A stretch of 21,166 nucleotides of DNA. Origin: Lachnospiraceae bacterium UBA7225. GTDB taxonomy: Bacteria > Bacillota > Clostridia > Lachnospirales > Lachnospiraceae. Location of the stretch: contig DKTR01000044.1 in the NCBI GenBank assembly GCA_002473385.1, positions 1-21,166 of the forward strand. The letters run 5' to 3'. Below the pieces are notes generated by a model. The model had not been told where the DNA came from, ran no database searches, and was given only the letters and a program-made list of their open reading frames with translations. A program made the position numbers and the translations under genes. Below, piece by piece: positions 20,924 to 21,166 of this stretch (position 1 is the stretch's first letter; the number at the start of each line of letters is the position of its first letter).

Positions 20924-21166
20924 ATGATACTTGAAGGGCAGAACTTAACATTTTCTTATGAGGAGAAAGAGGGCACGGTCTTCCAAAATGTGTCCTTAAA
21001 GGTAGACAGCAGCGAGTGTGTGGCAATTTTAGGACCGAGCGGTTTTGGAAAGACCACGCTCTGCAAAATTCTGGCGGGTTATCTGAAGCCGCAGTCTGGA
21101 GAGGTGCTTCTGGATGGAAAGCCATTGCCGAAGAAGGGCTATTGTCCGGTGCAGATGATCTGGCAG
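20924..21166 (+). CDS. ABC transporter ATPase 2 (DppF/NikE type), 5' part only
   Basis: The first 81 residues of a second ATPase are present before the window ends. The protein begins MILEGQNLTFSYEEKEGTVF and has Walker A GPSGFGKTT (37-45), SGEVLLDGKPL and the approach to the Q-loop (PVQMIWQ). AGGAGG at 20913-20918 with 5 nt spacing sets the ATG at 20924, directly after the 36-bp repeat array. By family and order it is the partner of ATPase 1 in the importer. The signature, Walker B and C-terminus lie outside the window. Confidence 0.9.
   Translation, partial: MILEGQNLTFSYEEKEGTVFQNVSLKVDSSECVAILGPSGFGKTTLCKILAGYLKPQSGEVLLDGKPLPKKGYCPVQMIWQ

Overview
The window looks like a chromosomal segment of a Gram-positive anaerobe of the class Clostridia, most likely a Lachnospiraceae gut bacterium. 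This rests on protein families typical of that group (DUF3786, DUF5685, a FliB-type cysteine-rich protein, a DUF2383-like helical bundle), strong AGGAGG ribosome sites, a TTG start, compact operons and moderate G+C. The taxonomy is inference from family recognition; no rRNA or tRNA gene is present.

Layout. 1-1836: a large palindrome, a PflX-like radical SAM gene (+) and a convergent DUF3786 gene (-). 1837-3276: a divergent promoter region, a 20-bp tandem-repeat leader, methylglyoxal synthase mgsA (+), and a ferritin-like helical-bundle gene (-) meeting mgsA tail to tail at a terminator. 3277-11283: a sugar locus in two transcription units. Unit 1 is an RpiR/SIS regulator plus an FGGY (xylulokinase-type) kinase. 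Unit 2 is a ribulose/allulose-phosphate 3-epimerase, a ribose-type ABC transporter (binding protein, double ATPase, permease) and a 6-phospho-3-hexuloisomerase. Both units have nearly identical promoters overlapped by the same ACTTCAT half-sites, so they probably form one regulon of the RpiR protein, importing and phosphorylating a (rare) ketose and feeding it to fructose-6-P or the pentose-phosphate pool.

11336-12511: a FliB-like lysine-N-methylase whose promoter is built into the preceding terminator. 12656-16137: a three-gene chaperone module: a DUF5685 protein, a J-domain protein with a Gly/Ser/Tyr-rich repeat region and a cysteine-string tail, and a short DnaK-type Hsp70. It has no GrpE and no CIRCE operator. 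This is the part of the window most likely to be an under-described system. 16354-21166: a family-5 (peptide/nickel type) ABC importer operon: binding protein, two permeases, ATPase 1, a 36-bp tandem array, and ATPase 2, which is cut by the window end.

A recurring theme is short tandem repeats: two arrays end exactly at a Shine-Dalgarno sequence (before mgsA and before ATPase 2), one follows mgsA, and one lies within the J-protein gene. Such arrays could vary in copy number and tune expression. No mobile element, CRISPR array, or RNA gene was found.
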